Positions 17,942 to 27,850 are shown, numbered from the stretch's first letter. The stretch: 64,000 nucleotides of DNA from an uncultured Mycoplasmatota bacterium (GCA_947570175.1 CANOTJ010000004.1:26215-90214), one strand, 5' to 3'. Numbers and translations: made by a program. Notes: generated from the letters alone by a model not told the origin.

Positions 17942-18730
17942 ATGGAAATAATAAAACAAAATAATTATATTTATTTTAATTGTTTAGATGTGAAAAAGGA
18001 AGATATAAACCATCTAAACCATTTTCTTTTACTCTCTTCCAAATTAAAATCTTACGAAATGGTGATTCTTATGAAATCAAATATTGCAGATATTAAAATT
18101 ATAATACTTAACCCCCATCAAACAGAAATACCTGTTCAAGAAAAAGAATTGAAAGAGATTATAAAAGTTTTATATGAGAAGAAAATTGTAAGAAAGCAGC
18201 TACTAACAATAGAAAATTTAAATGCAATTTATCAAATAGAAAGGAAATCGATGGATATTGGTAGGCCCAATATTAGTGCAAGAAGTATCCCAATTATGAC
18301 AGATAAAAATGTATTTATTAATCAAAAAATTCAAATTTTAGATGAAGAATATTCTGTAACATGTCTTTCTTTTGAAGATTCTCATACCATCGTATTTTTA
18401 AGAGATATCGATCATTTTCCAGTAGAGAAATTAGGATTTTATTTTGAATCGTATCGTCAATTTCCTGAAAGAACCAATGTAGAATTTGCTGAAGTAATAG
18501 AAAATAATGCAATGAAAGTTAGAATGTGGAAAAAAGGAGTAGGAGAGACAATAGCGAGTGAACAGGCAATAGGAGCAGTACTTGTTGCAGGTATATGGAA
18601 TCATTATTTAGAAAAAAACAAAGAAATAACAGTGATTTCAAATAAGGAAAATATAAGTACTACTTATTTAGAGAATGAACATGTAATTGTTCAAAAACAA
18701 AAATTAAAAAGGATAGATAAAAAACTATAA
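17942..18730 (+). CDS. DapF-fold protein lacking the catalytic cysteines
   Basis: A 262-residue protein (DapF is about 275). The C-terminal half carries the DapF pattern RTNVEFAEV...VRMWKKGVGETIAS...AIGAVLVAG. In true diaminopimelate epimerase the motif is GETxACGTG, with a catalytic cysteine; here that position is Ser (GETIASEQA). The N-terminal site, normally CGNGxRC, is also replaced (LNPHQTEIPVQEKEL). Both acid/base cysteines of the racemase mechanism are therefore absent. It may be a binding or structural relative, or act on another substrate. It lies directly upstream of a cell-wall deacetylase. Homology is fairly clear; epimerase activity is unlikely. Confidence 0.7.
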   Translation: MEIIKQNNYIYFNCLDVKKEDINHLNHFLLLSSKLKSYEMVILMKSNIADIKIIILNPHQTEIPVQEKELKEIIKVLYEKKIVRKQLLTIENLNAIYQIERKSMDIGRPNISARSIPIMTDKNVFINQKIQILDEEYSVTCLSFEDSHTIVFLRDIDHFPVEKLGFYFESYRQFPERTNVEFAEVIENNAMKVRMWKKGVGETIASEQAIGAVLVAGIWNHYLEKNKEITVISNKENISTTYLENEHVIVQKQKLKRIDKKL

Positions 18731-18803
18731 AATAAGATTTAAAAAATATTTTGTTCTATATTTTGCTTTTTCTGGTATACTATTATCCAGAGGAAGTGGG
18801 TTT

Positions 18804-20201
18804 ATGCAAAAACGATGTATCATGATAATCATCATAAGTATTGTCCTCTTATGCGGTGTCTTTTTAATTTTAACAGAACCTTTAATTCATCTATACGGAA
18901 GAACAGATATTACTTTAAATTTAAATGATGAATATAAAGAATTAGGGTTTCAAGCTAAAACTAGATTAAAAGACATGCATAAAAAGGTGAAAATTACAAA
19001 TAATATCAATTCTAAAAAAGTAGGAAGATATCAAGTTATCTATCAATTAAAGTCTTATTTTAATCAAAAAACAGTAGTTCGAAATATTCATGTTATAGAA
19101 ACTAAAAAACCACAAATTATTTTAAAAGGTAAAATAGATTTAGAACTATGTCCAAATGAAAAATATCAAGAAGAAGGCTATGATGTAGTAGACAATTATG
19201 ATAAAAATTTAAAAAAGAAAGTCAAGATAAAAAGACAGACGAATCAAATTATTTATCAAGTAAAAGATAGTTCAGGAAATGAAGACATTAAATTTAGAAA
19301 AATCACTTTAAAAAATGAAAATGGCCCAACACTTGCATTAAAAGGAAAAGATGTAGTTGTTTTAAAAAGAAATGAAAAATATCAAGAAGAAGGTTATCAA
19401 GCTACTGATATTTGTGAGGGAGATATTACATCTAAAGTTTTAACTTTAGGACATGTAGATACTACAAAACCAGGAACTTATTCAATTCGTTATGTAGTAA
19501 AAAATAAAAATGGCAAAGAGAAAGAGCAAATTCGTACAGTATTTGTAACCAATCAAGAAAATAGTAATGGTGGAGTTATCTATTTAACTTTTGATGATGG
19601 ACCAAGTAAAGAAATTACCCCTGCTATTTTAGATATATTAAAAAAGGAAAAAATCAAAGCAACTTTTTTTGTTACAGATAAACCTGAAGAATTAAATCCC
19701 CTTATCCAAAGAGAGGATACAGAAGGTCATACAGTTGCTCTTCATACAGCAACCCATAACTATTCTTACGTGTATTCTTCTAAAGAAGCCTATTTTGAAG
19801 ATTTAAAAACTATTCAAGATAAAGTAAATCGTTTGGTTGGCTATAAATCAAAGATTATTCGTTTTCCAGGTGGAGGATCTAATCATGTCAGTATGAAATA
19901 TTCAGAAGGAATTATGACTTACTTAACACAAGAAGTAAAACAAAGAGGTTTTTATTATTATGATTGGAATATTGATTCTGGTGATGCTACTAGAAGATAT
20001 ACAAGTGATGAAATTTATCAAAATGTTATTTCTAATTTAATGCCAGAAAAAGAAAATATTGTTTTGATGCATGATTTTGCTGGAAATAATCCTACAAGGG
20101 AAGCATTAGAGAGAATTATTCAATTTGGAAAACAAAATGGTTATGTTTTCGCACCTATTACGGAAACTACCCAGGAAATACACCATAAAATTGCAAATTA
20201 A
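18804..20201 (+). CDS. Membrane-anchored polysaccharide deacetylase with Ig-like repeats
   Basis: A 465-residue protein. An N-terminal membrane anchor (residues 5-24) is followed by three Ig-like DUF5011-type repeats (about 30-250; LNDEYKELGFQA, PNEKYQEEGYDV, RNEKYQEEGYQA). The C-terminal CE4 NodB domain (about 258-455) has TFDDGPS, the HTATH metal site, RFPGGGSN, DWNIDSGD and LMHDF. CE4 enzymes remove N-acetyl groups from peptidoglycan or similar surface glycans, often giving lysozyme resistance. All metal and catalytic motifs are present. AGAGGAAGTGG precedes the start. Confidence 0.93.
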   Translation: MQKRCIMIIIISIVLLCGVFLILTEPLIHLYGRTDITLNLNDEYKELGFQAKTRLKDMHKKVKITNNINSKKVGRYQVIYQLKSYFNQKTVVRNIHVIETKKPQIILKGKIDLELCPNEKYQEEGYDVVDNYDKNLKKKVKIKRQTNQIIYQVKDSSGNEDIKFRKITLKNENGPTLALKGKDVVVLKRNEKYQEEGYQATDICEGDITSKVLTLGHVDTTKPGTYSIRYVVKNKNGKEKEQIRTVFVTNQENSNGGVIYLTFDDGPSKEITPAILDILKKEKIKATFFVTDKPEELNPLIQREDTEGHTVALHTATHNYSYVYSSKEAYFEDLKTIQDKVNRLVGYKSKIIRFPGGGSNHVSMKYSEGIMTYLTQEVKQRGFYYYDWNIDSGDATRRYTSDEIYQNVISNLMPEKENIVLMHDFAGNNPTREALERIIQFGKQNGYVFAPITETTQEIHHKIAN

Positions 20202-20894
20202 AAGGAAGCAAAGAAAGTAGAGAAAGAATTAGATATCAATTCTAGATTGGTTCAAGATTTATACAATAAGGTAACTGATTCTGGTAGATTATATTGGATG
20301 TATGAGGGAAATGAGGATAATTATAAAGTAGAAGAGGCATCTGAGAGTTCAAAAATGAAGTTAGTTGGAAATAATCTAAAATTATCGAGAATCAATGGGG
20401 TAAATTGCTATAGTGATAGTAACAAAATTCCTAGTACACTTACTTATGAAGATATGGATATGTACAAATCTAAGCATCCTGTTACTGTAAGTAGTGTATG
20501 CCAATTCAATAAAGATGAAAATTGGAATAGTGATGAAATTGGTTTTTCTAAAGAATATATAGAAGAAGTATATCAAGATCTTTTTGGCAAAAATGCGAAA
20601 CTAAATATAGATATTGTTATTCCTATGGACTTATATAATGGAGAAGTATATAAATATGTAAAATATATGAAACAGACTGGTGGTACAGGTTGTGGTAGTA
20701 CATCGGGTGAAATTATAAAAGCGGTAACGGATAATAAGACGCTAAAAATTTATGAAAAGTTGACAGTAGAAAAATGTAATGATAAGACTGGTGCGATAGA
20801 CAAAAGTTTAGAAGAAAATAAAAATATTATTTATACTTTTGAGTTAGAAAATGATGGAATGTATAAATTTGTTAGTAGACTACGAGAAAAATAA
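20202..20894 (+). pseudogene. 5'-truncated paralogue of the protein at 27934
   Basis: The frame is open directly after the deacetylase stop and in the same frame, and it lacks an ATG with a ribosome binding site at its beginning; the best start is a TTG at 20247 with no Shine-Dalgarno sequence. Its first codons, KKVEKELDINS..VQDLYNKV, match EEKKEELDINSEEVKKILDI of the membrane-anchored protein at 27934, and the C-terminus (ENKNIIYTFELENDGMYKFV) matches too. The signal anchor is missing. It is most likely a gene that lost its 5' end beside the deacetylase, though readthrough expression cannot be excluded. Confidence 0.6.
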
Positions 20895-20916
20895 TGAATA
20901 GTAATTTAATATTATT

Positions 20917-20942
20917 GGAGATTTTTTTAAATCTCTTTTTTC
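20917..20942 (+). terminator. Terminator
   Basis: GAGATTT / AAATCTC stem, 4-base loop, followed by TTTTTT. Confidence 0.85.
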
Positions 20943-21176
20943 GTATAAAAATAAAATAGGTTGATAAATGATAAAGTTTTTTAAAGGAGAAAGAATTGAT
21001 ATCGTAGATATAGAAAAAGCAAAGTACTAATAATGAAAGGGATAATAAATTAGAAATAGCAAAGAGATTATGAAAGATGGTGTATTCATGCAATGGAATA
21101 ATGAATATAACAGATTTATTAGGGGAAGATATTAAGTCAATTAAGTGAAATAACTACAATCATAAATTTTCAAATA
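20943..21176. other. Non-coding gap with gene debris
   Basis: No intact gene. Short broken frames are present, for example IKFFKGERIDIVDIEKAKY ending at about 21030 and KEIMKDGVFMQW about 60 bases later, each closed by stops. They look like remnants of a decayed gene. The right edge holds the promoter of the T-box operon. Confidence 0.4.
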
Positions 21177-21205
21177 TTGACATATCATAAAAAATAAGCT
21201 ATAAT
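21177..21205 (+). promoter_or_regulatory. Promoter of the gatCAB-asnS-aspS operon
   Basis: Consensus TTGACA (21177-21182), 17-base spacer, TATAAT (21200-21205). Transcription would start near 21212, at the base of T-box stem I. Confidence 0.85.
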
Positions 21206-21211
21206 TTTTCT

Positions 21212-21442
21212 ATCAACTTGGATGGAGAGAGTAATAAAAATCATTTTATTAAAGCGAGTTAGGTACGGTGGAAGCTAACAATAAAACTTTTATGAAGAAC
21301 ACTCTGGAGTTGCTTATATGAAACAAAGTAGTGTAAGCCGGGTTTCCCGTTATCGATATCAAGAGATCACAGATGTGATAATTAGGGTGGTACCGCGGAT
21401 AAATAGTAATTCGTCCCTTTGGGATTGAACTACTATTTTTTT
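21212..21442 (+). promoter_or_regulatory. T-box riboswitch, asparagine specifier
   Basis: The T-box sequence AGGGTGGTACCGCGG is at 21384-21398. Stem I features include GGAGAGAGTA near the start and GGTGGAAGC in the apical region. On the 3' side, GAAG-AAC-ACTCTGGAG places AAC (21298-21300) at the specifier position, which pairs with tRNA-Asn. The terminator is ATAGTA...TCCC / GGGA...TACTAT followed by a T-run (21403-21442); the T-box side can pair with its 5' arm to form the antiterminator. Uncharged tRNA-Asn should switch on the whole downstream operon. Detection is certain; the specifier reading is by alignment to the usual layout. Confidence 0.93.
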
Positions 21443-21460
21443 ATTGTAAGGAGGAATAAA

Positions 21461-21760
21461 GTGAAAAGTAAGTTTACTAAAGAAGTTGTAGATGATTTAG
21501 CCGATAAATTATTAATCGGCTTAACAGAAGAAGAAAATAAAATGGTATTAGATGAATTTGATATTATTGATCAAAATATTGATATGATTAACCAAATACC
21601 AAATATTAATGAAGTAGAGCCAATGACGCATTGTTTAGATGATTTTGAATATGAATTAAGAGAAGATGTAATAGAAGAATCGATTTCAATAGATGAATTA
21701 CTTCAAAACTGCGATGTATATACAGATCGTGAAATAGAAGTACCAACGGTGGTGGATTAA
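21461..21760 (+). CDS. gatC: Asp/Glu-tRNA amidotransferase subunit C
   Basis: A 99-residue GatC starting at GTG 21461 behind AAGGAGG. It has the helical N-terminus (LADKLLIGLTEEENKMVLDE) and the central INEVEPMTHCLD motif that wraps around GatA, plus a slightly longer acidic tail than average. It is the small scaffold subunit of the GatCAB complex, which amidates Asp-tRNA(Asn) and Glu-tRNA(Gln). The first gene after the T-box; gatA starts one base after the stop. Confidence 0.93.
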   Translation: MKSKFTKEVVDDLADKLLIGLTEEENKMVLDEFDIIDQNIDMINQIPNINEVEPMTHCLDDFEYELREDVIEESISIDELLQNCDVYTDREIEVPTVVD

Positions 21761-21761
21761 T

Positions 21762-23225
21762 ATGGCATACATGGAAAAAAGTATTGAAGAAATACATGAA
21801 GCTTTAAAAAATAAAGAAGTAACCAGTAAAGAATTAATAGAAGAATCGATTCAAAAATCAAAAGAAGTACAAAAAAAATACAATGCCTTTGTCAGTATTT
21901 TAGAAGATGTCGAAGAAGCAGAAGTAACTGATCATCTTCTTTCAGCAATCCCTTATGGCATAAAGGATAATTATAGCACTAAAGGAATTTTAAGTACTGG
22001 ATCATCAAATACCCTAAAGGACTACATTCCCTTTTTTACAGCAACCGCCATTGAAAACTTAAATAAAAAAGGTGCAGTTGCAGTGAATAAAACAGTAATG
22101 GATGAATTTGGAATGGGTGGAACAGGTACCACAGGTCATACTGGGATTGTAAAAAATCCTTGGGATCCAAGTCGTATGTGTGCAGGATCATCTGCTGGAA
22201 GTGCGTGTGCGGTTGCAACTGGAGTATACCCTTATGCAACAGGATCTGATACTGGAGATTCTATCCGTAAGCCAGCTGCTTATTGTGGAATTGTTGGATA
22301 CAAACCAACTTATGGAATGATTTCAAGATATGGTCTATTTCCTTTTGCTAGTTCATTAGATCACTGTGGAGTATTAACTCGTAGTGTTAAAGATGCCGCA
22401 ATTGTTGTAGATGCGATGAAGGGAATCGATAAGAACGATATGACAACCTGGGATTCCAAAGATATTCATCTATATGATTCTATTACAGGAAATGTTCAAG
22501 GGAAAAAAGTTTGTTATATCAAAGAACTTTGTGATATCAAACAGTACCCAAATGCAAGTGAAGAATTAAAAGAACACCTAAAAAATTTTCATCAACAACT
22601 GGATTTATGTAAAACAATTGGAATAGAAGTAGAAGAAATATCCATCGATTCAAAATTGCTAAATGCAATAGCAAGTACTTATGTAGTTATCTCTTGTGCC
22701 GAAGCAACTTCCAATATGTCCAACTTAACAGGAATTATTTTTGGACCGAGAGGAGAAGGGGATAATTATATTGACATGATGAAGGATTATCGTACAAAAG
22801 GATTTTCACCTTTAATTAAAAGACGTTTTGTAATTGGTTCTTATGTTTTACAAGCTCAAAATAAAGACCGATATTTTCATAATGCTCAAAGAGTAAGAAG
22901 ATTACTTGTAGATACATGGAAAGAACTGTATAAAACTTATGATGCCATCATCTTACCAGTTGGAAGTGGACCAGCAAAATATTTAGATGGTTCTCTAGAT
23001 ATGTTAAACGAAGACACAGCTGCGTTAGAAGAACACATGCAAGTTGGAAACTTTGGAGGTTTCCCATCCATTACCATTCCAGATGGATTTATCAATGGAC
23101 TTCCAGTTGCTTTAAATATTACAGGAAATTGCTATGATGATGAAAATATATTAAATATCGCTTATGCTTTAGAATCAAATATGAATTATAAAGGACAAAT
23201 TGCAAAGGAGGTAAACCATGGATAA
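21762..23225 (+). CDS. gatA: Asp/Glu-tRNA amidotransferase subunit A
   Basis: A 487-residue amidase-signature protein. The Ser-cisSer-Lys triad is visible as IPYGIKDNY (Lys), MCAGSSAGSACA (cis-Ser) and GSDTGDSIRKPAA (Ser nucleophile, where most GatA have GSDTGGSIR). It hydrolyses glutamine and channels ammonia to GatB. The core is normal in length. It overlaps gatB by 8 bases, so the subunits are translationally coupled. It is second in the T-box operon. Confidence 0.96.
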   Translation: MAYMEKSIEEIHEALKNKEVTSKELIEESIQKSKEVQKKYNAFVSILEDVEEAEVTDHLLSAIPYGIKDNYSTKGILSTGSSNTLKDYIPFFTATAIENLNKKGAVAVNKTVMDEFGMGGTGTTGHTGIVKNPWDPSRMCAGSSAGSACAVATGVYPYATGSDTGDSIRKPAAYCGIVGYKPTYGMISRYGLFPFASSLDHCGVLTRSVKDAAIVVDAMKGIDKNDMTTWDSKDIHLYDSITGNVQGKKVCYIKELCDIKQYPNASEELKEHLKNFHQQLDLCKTIGIEVEEISIDSKLLNAIASTYVVISCAEATSNMSNLTGIIFGPRGEGDNYIDMMKDYRTKGFSPLIKRRFVIGSYVLQAQNKDRYFHNAQRVRRLLVDTWKELYKTYDAIILPVGSGPAKYLDGSLDMLNEDTAALEEHMQVGNFGGFPSITIPDGFINGLPVALNITGNCYDDENILNIAYALESNMNYKGQIAKEVNHG

Positions 23226-24678
23226 ATATAAAGTATTAATTGGACTAGAGATGCACTGTGAGATCAGTAAAACAAATACCAAGGTATTTTCTAGTGCTGA
23301 AAACTCTTATAAAGAAATTCCAAATACCAATGTTCGACCAGTAGATATGGCCTTTCCTGGTACCCTTCCTGTTGTTAATAAAGAAGCGATTCGAAAATCT
23401 TTAATGGCTAGTATAATTTTAGGATGTGAACAACCAGAGTATATGTACTTTGAAAGAAAGAATTACTATTATCCAGATCTACCAAAGGGATTTCAGATTA
23501 CCCAAGAAACAAAACCAGCACCAGTTGGAATTTATGGAGAACTAGAATTTGAATGTGGTAAAGAAAATAAAAAGGTAAGAATTAACAATCTTCATTTAGA
23601 AGAAGATGCTGCCTCTAGTGACCATTACGCTAGTTACTCTACAATTGATTATAATCGAGCAGGAGTCCCTCTTTTGGAACTAGTAACGGAACCAGATCTA
23701 CACAATGCGGATGAAGCTGTTGCTTTTTTAGAAACAATGCGTTCGATTTATCAATATGCAGATATCAGTGAAGCCGATAGTAAAAAGGGACAAATTCGCT
23801 GTGATGTAAATGTTTCAATCATGGATTCCGATTTAGATGAAAAAGATAGTTCCAATTGGGGAACAAAAATCGAGATTAAAAATGTCAATTCTTTTGGTGG
23901 GGTTCGTGATGCTATTAATTATGAAATAGAAAGACAAATCGCTAAAAAAGAAGATGGTACTTATGATGATATGGAGCAACAAACAAGGCGTTGGGATGAA
24001 GAATCTGGAAAAACCATCTATATGCGTAGTAAAGTAGATGCTATTGATTATAAATATTTTGTAGAGCCAAATATTCCAAAATTTAAAATTGCTAAAGAAT
24101 GGATAGAAGAAATTAAAAAAGATATTCCAAAACTTGCAAGAGAGCGAAAAGACATTTATAAAAATGAGTATGGATTATCAGATTATGATGCTACTATTTT
24201 AGTTAAAGAAAAAGATATTTCTGATTATTTTGATCAAACAATAGAAGAAAACATCGATCCTAAAATTGCGTCCAATTGGATTAGTAGTATTATTTTAGGA
24301 CATTTAAATAAAAATTATTTATCAGTACAAGATATATTTGTAACGCCTAAAATGCTTGCTCAATTAATTGAATTAGTAGAAGGTAAGAAAATATCTTCTA
24401 AACAAGGAAAAGAAGTATTATATAAAGCCTTAATGGAAGAAAAAGAACCAACCAAAATTGTGGAAGAAGAAGATGTCAGGCAGATTGGCGATGAAGATTC
24501 TATTAAACAAGTTGTTTTAGAAGTGTTAAAAGAACAACCACAAGCAATTGTTCAATATCAATCTGGAAGAACCAATATTGTAGATTTTTTAGTTGGTCAG
24601 GTAATGAAAAAAACACGTGGAAAGGCAAATCCAGCGATGACAAGATCGATGATGATAGAAGAAATAGAAAAAAGGTGA
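23218..24678 (+). CDS. gatB: Asp/Glu-tRNA amidotransferase subunit B
   Basis: A 486-residue GatB. The N-terminal kinase/transamidase domain has LIGLEMHCEISKTNTKVFS, FERKNYYYPDLPKGFQITQ and NRAGVPLLELVTEPD; the C-terminal YqeY-like helical tail (about 410-486) contacts the tRNA and ends MKKTRGKANPAMT. It phosphorylates the mischarged aminoacyl group and transfers ammonia to it. AAGGAGGT precedes the start within the end of gatA. Operon member with asnS 4 bases downstream. Confidence 0.97.
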   Translation: MDKYKVLIGLEMHCEISKTNTKVFSSAENSYKEIPNTNVRPVDMAFPGTLPVVNKEAIRKSLMASIILGCEQPEYMYFERKNYYYPDLPKGFQITQETKPAPVGIYGELEFECGKENKKVRINNLHLEEDAASSDHYASYSTIDYNRAGVPLLELVTEPDLHNADEAVAFLETMRSIYQYADISEADSKKGQIRCDVNVSIMDSDLDEKDSSNWGTKIEIKNVNSFGGVRDAINYEIERQIAKKEDGTYDDMEQQTRRWDEESGKTIYMRSKVDAIDYKYFVEPNIPKFKIAKEWIEEIKKDIPKLARERKDIYKNEYGLSDYDATILVKEKDISDYFDQTIEENIDPKIASNWISSIILGHLNKNYLSVQDIFVTPKMLAQLIELVEGKKISSKQGKEVLYKALMEEKEPTKIVEEEDVRQIGDEDSIKQVVLEVLKEQPQAIVQYQSGRTNIVDFLVGQVMKKTRGKANPAMTRSMMIEEIEKR

Positions 24679-24682
24679 GAAT

Positions 24683-26071
24683 ATGATATTAGATTTAAAG
24701 GAAGTGTATAATAATACAGAAAAGTATTTAGAAAAAGAAATCACTTTACAAGGATGGATTCGAAATCATAGAAAACAAAAAGAGTTTGGATTTATTGAAT
24801 TTTATGACGGAACAACTTTTCAGAACATGCAATTAGTATATACGAATAAACTTCAAAATTTTGATTTTATTAGTAAACTACATATTGGTTCTGCAATCAC
24901 CATAACCGGAAAATTGATTCATTCTGAGGGAAAAGGACAAGATTATGAAATAGAAATTCTTGACCTTTCTTTAGAAGGAGATTGTCCTGAAGATTATCCT
25001 CTTCAACCAAAAAAACATACTAGAGAATTCTTAAGAGAAGTTGCTTATTTACGACCAAGAGCGAATTTATTTCAAGCAGTATTTCGTATTCGTAGTTTAG
25101 CCGCTATGGCAATTCATACCTATTTTCAAGAAAGAGGATATGTATATCTTCACGCCCCACTTTTAACAGGAAGTGATTGTGAAGGAGCAGGGGAGATGTT
25201 TCAAGTAACCACTCTAGATTTAGACCATTTACCACGACTAGAAAATGGAGAAATTGACTATAAAAAAGATTTCTTTTCAAAGCCAGCTTCTCTTACTGTT
25301 TCTGGACAATTACAAGGAGAAATTTTTGCAATGGCGTTTAAAAAAATATATACTTTTGGTCCAACTTTCCGTGCCGAAAATTCTAATACTAAAACACACG
25401 CTAGTGAGTTTTGGATGATTGAACCTGAAGTTGCTTTTTGTAATTTAGATCAAATTATGGATATAGAAGAAGATATGCTTCGTTTTATTATTGAATATGT
25501 TATGAAAAATGCGAAAGTAGAAATGCAATTTTTAGATCGTTTTGTAGAAAAAGGATTAATTGAAAAATTAAATATTGTGTTAAATCAAAAACCTGTTCGC
25601 ATTACTCATCATGAGGCCATTACCATTTTAAAAGATGCTAATGAAAACTTTGAGTATGCTCCAGAATATGGCGAAGATTTAGCCAAAGAACATGAAAAAT
25701 ATTTAACAGAAAAACATTTTAAAGCACCTGTTTTTGTAACAAATTGGCCAAAAGATATTAAAGCTTTTTATATGCGTTTAAATGATGATCAACAAACAGT
25801 CGCAGCTGTTGACTTACTGGTTCCTGGTGCAGGAGAACTAATGGGGGGAAGTCAAAGAGAAGAAAGAATAGATTTGTTAGAACAAAGAATGACAGAATTA
25901 AATGTTGGTAAAAAGGATTTAGATTGGTATTTAAATTTAAGAAGATATGGTGGGTGTAAACATTCTGGATTTGGAATGGGATTTGAACGCTTGTTAATTT
26001 ATTTAACGGGAGTTGAAAATATTCGAGATGTTATTCCTTTTCCTAGAACACCAAATAATTTAGATTTTTAG
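24683..26071 (+). CDS. asnS: Asparaginyl-tRNA synthetase
   Basis: A 462-residue class IIb synthetase. The N-terminal OB-fold anticodon-binding domain (GWIRNHRKQKEFGFIEFYDG) is followed by the catalytic core with motif 2 FRAENSNTKTHASEFWMIEPE and motif 3 GFGMGFERLLIYLTG. A small AsnRS insertion is present. Its presence beside gatCAB means Asn-tRNA can be made directly, leaving GatCAB mainly for Gln-tRNA or as a second route. Shares the asparagine T-box. Confidence 0.97.
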   Translation: MILDLKEVYNNTEKYLEKEITLQGWIRNHRKQKEFGFIEFYDGTTFQNMQLVYTNKLQNFDFISKLHIGSAITITGKLIHSEGKGQDYEIEILDLSLEGDCPEDYPLQPKKHTREFLREVAYLRPRANLFQAVFRIRSLAAMAIHTYFQERGYVYLHAPLLTGSDCEGAGEMFQVTTLDLDHLPRLENGEIDYKKDFFSKPASLTVSGQLQGEIFAMAFKKIYTFGPTFRAENSNTKTHASEFWMIEPEVAFCNLDQIMDIEEDMLRFIIEYVMKNAKVEMQFLDRFVEKGLIEKLNIVLNQKPVRITHHEAITILKDANENFEYAPEYGEDLAKEHEKYLTEKHFKAPVFVTNWPKDIKAFYMRLNDDQQTVAAVDLLVPGAGELMGGSQREERIDLLEQRMTELNVGKKDLDWYLNLRRYGGCKHSGFGMGFERLLIYLTGVENIRDVIPFPRTPNNLDF

Positions 26072-26080
26072 AGGGATTAT

Positions 26081-27823
26081 ATGAAAGAAAATAAATATCG
26101 TAGTCATTATTGTGGACAAATTAAAGAAAAAGATTTGAATACATCTGTAAAAATTGCAGGATGGGTAGAAAACATTCGTGATCATGGTGGGGTTATTTTT
26201 GTAGATATCCGAGATGAATCAGGGCTTTTACAAGTTGTTAGTAATGACGATTCAATTTTTGATGGACTTACAAAAGAATCTACTGTTTGTATTAGTGGTA
26301 AAATTAGATCTCGAAAAGAGGAGGACTATAATTTAAAACTAAAAACGGGAAAATTAGAACTATTAGTTGATTCTTTAGAAATATTATCCAAAGCAAACAA
26401 TATTTTACCATTTGAAGTAATTACCTCTCACGAGGTAAATGAAGAAACACGTTTGAAATATCGTTACTTAGATTTAAGAAATCCAAAAGTTCATGATAAT
26501 ATTGTTTTTAGAAGTCAAGTAATTGACTATTTAAGAAGTAAAATGAAAGAATTAGGATTTTTAGAAATCCAAACACCTATTTTGACAGTATCTTCTCCAG
26601 AAGGCGCCAGGGATTATGTAGTACCTTCTAGAAAATATCATGGTAAGTTTTATGCTTTACCACAAGCGCCACAGATTTTTAAACAATTATTAATGGTAGG
26701 AGGATTTGATCGTTATTTTCAAATTGCTCCATGCTTCCGAGATGAAGACGCTAGAAAAGATCGAACCGCAGGAGAATTTTATCAATTAGATTTTGAAATG
26801 GCCTTTGCGGAAGAAGAGGATGTTTATAAAGTAGGAGAAAAAATTTTTTATGATACTTTTAAAAAATTTACAGATAAAGAAATTAGTCCTCGGCCATTTC
26901 GAAGAATTTCTTATCAAGAAGCAATAGAAAGATATGGAACAGATAAACCAGATTTAAGAAATCCTTTAGAAATTATTGATTTAACAGAAGTATTAAAAGA
27001 GACAACTTTTAAACCGTTTCAAAAGACAATTATTAAAGGAATATCAGTTGATAATTTGGCTGATAAATCCAATTCTTGGTTTAATGATCTCGTAGAATTT
27101 GCTAAAAAAATTGGTATGCCAGGTATTGGTTATATTACAGTAAGTGAGGACTATCGTTTTAAGGGACCAATTGATAAATTTTTAACAGAAAGAGAAAGAA
27201 CTTTATTAATAGAAAAAGCAAAATTGAAAGTTGGAAGTGTATTATTCTTTATTGCAGACAGAAAACAATCTTCTATTTTAGCTGGACAGATTCGTGATGA
27301 ACTTGGTAAAAGATTAAATTTGATTGATGAAAATAAATTTGAATTCTGTATTATTAACAATTTTCCAATGTATGAATACAATAAAGAGTCAAGATCTTAT
27401 GACTTTACTCATAATCCATTTAGTATGCCACAAGGTGGCTTAGAAGCCTTGAATAGTGATCATTTAGAAAATGTTTTAGCTTATCAATTTGATTTTGTTT
27501 GTAATGGAATAGAAGTTTCTTCAGGTGCTGTTCGCAATCATGATTTAGAAATTATGAAACGTGCGTTTGAACTAGCCGGATATGGTGAGGAGACATTAAA
27601 AGAAAAATTTGGCTCTCTTTATACGGCTTTTCATTATGGCGCACCACCTCATGCAGGAATGGCACCTGGAATTGATCGTATCTTAATGCTTATGCGTGAT
27701 CTTCTAAATATTCGAGAAACTAGTGCTTTTCCGCTTGCTAGTAATGCTCAAGATATGATGATGGGATGCCCAAGTGAAATTAGTGAGCAACAATTAAGAG
27801 AAATTCATATAAAAGTGAGATAA
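26081..27823 (+). CDS. aspS: Aspartyl-tRNA synthetase
   Basis: A 580-residue bacterial-type AspRS. An OB-fold (AGWVENIRDHGGVIFVDIRD) is followed by the class II core with QSPQ-like LPQAPQIFKQLLM, motif 2 FRDEDARKDRTAGEFYQLDF, the GAD insertion (about 290-400) and motif 3 GMAPGIDRILMLM. Last gene of the T-box operon and closed by a strong terminator. Together with the upstream genes it covers charging of Asp and Asn tRNAs. Confidence 0.97.
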   Translation: MKENKYRSHYCGQIKEKDLNTSVKIAGWVENIRDHGGVIFVDIRDESGLLQVVSNDDSIFDGLTKESTVCISGKIRSRKEEDYNLKLKTGKLELLVDSLEILSKANNILPFEVITSHEVNEETRLKYRYLDLRNPKVHDNIVFRSQVIDYLRSKMKELGFLEIQTPILTVSSPEGARDYVVPSRKYHGKFYALPQAPQIFKQLLMVGGFDRYFQIAPCFRDEDARKDRTAGEFYQLDFEMAFAEEEDVYKVGEKIFYDTFKKFTDKEISPRPFRRISYQEAIERYGTDKPDLRNPLEIIDLTEVLKETTFKPFQKTIIKGISVDNLADKSNSWFNDLVEFAKKIGMPGIGYITVSEDYRFKGPIDKFLTERERTLLIEKAKLKVGSVLFFIADRKQSSILAGQIRDELGKRLNLIDENKFEFCIINNFPMYEYNKESRSYDFTHNPFSMPQGGLEALNSDHLENVLAYQFDFVCNGIEVSSGAVRNHDLEIMKRAFELAGYGEETLKEKFGSLYTAFHYGAPPHAGMAPGIDRILMLMRDLLNIRETSAFPLASNAQDMMMGCPSEISEQQLREIHIKVR

Positions 27824-27826
27824 ATG

Positions 27827-27850
27827 AAAGCCAGAATCTTGGCTTTTTTA
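27827..27850 (+). terminator. Terminator of the gatCAB-asnS-aspS operon
   Basis: AAGCCA / TGGCTT stem with a 6-base loop, followed by TTTTTT. Confidence 0.88.
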
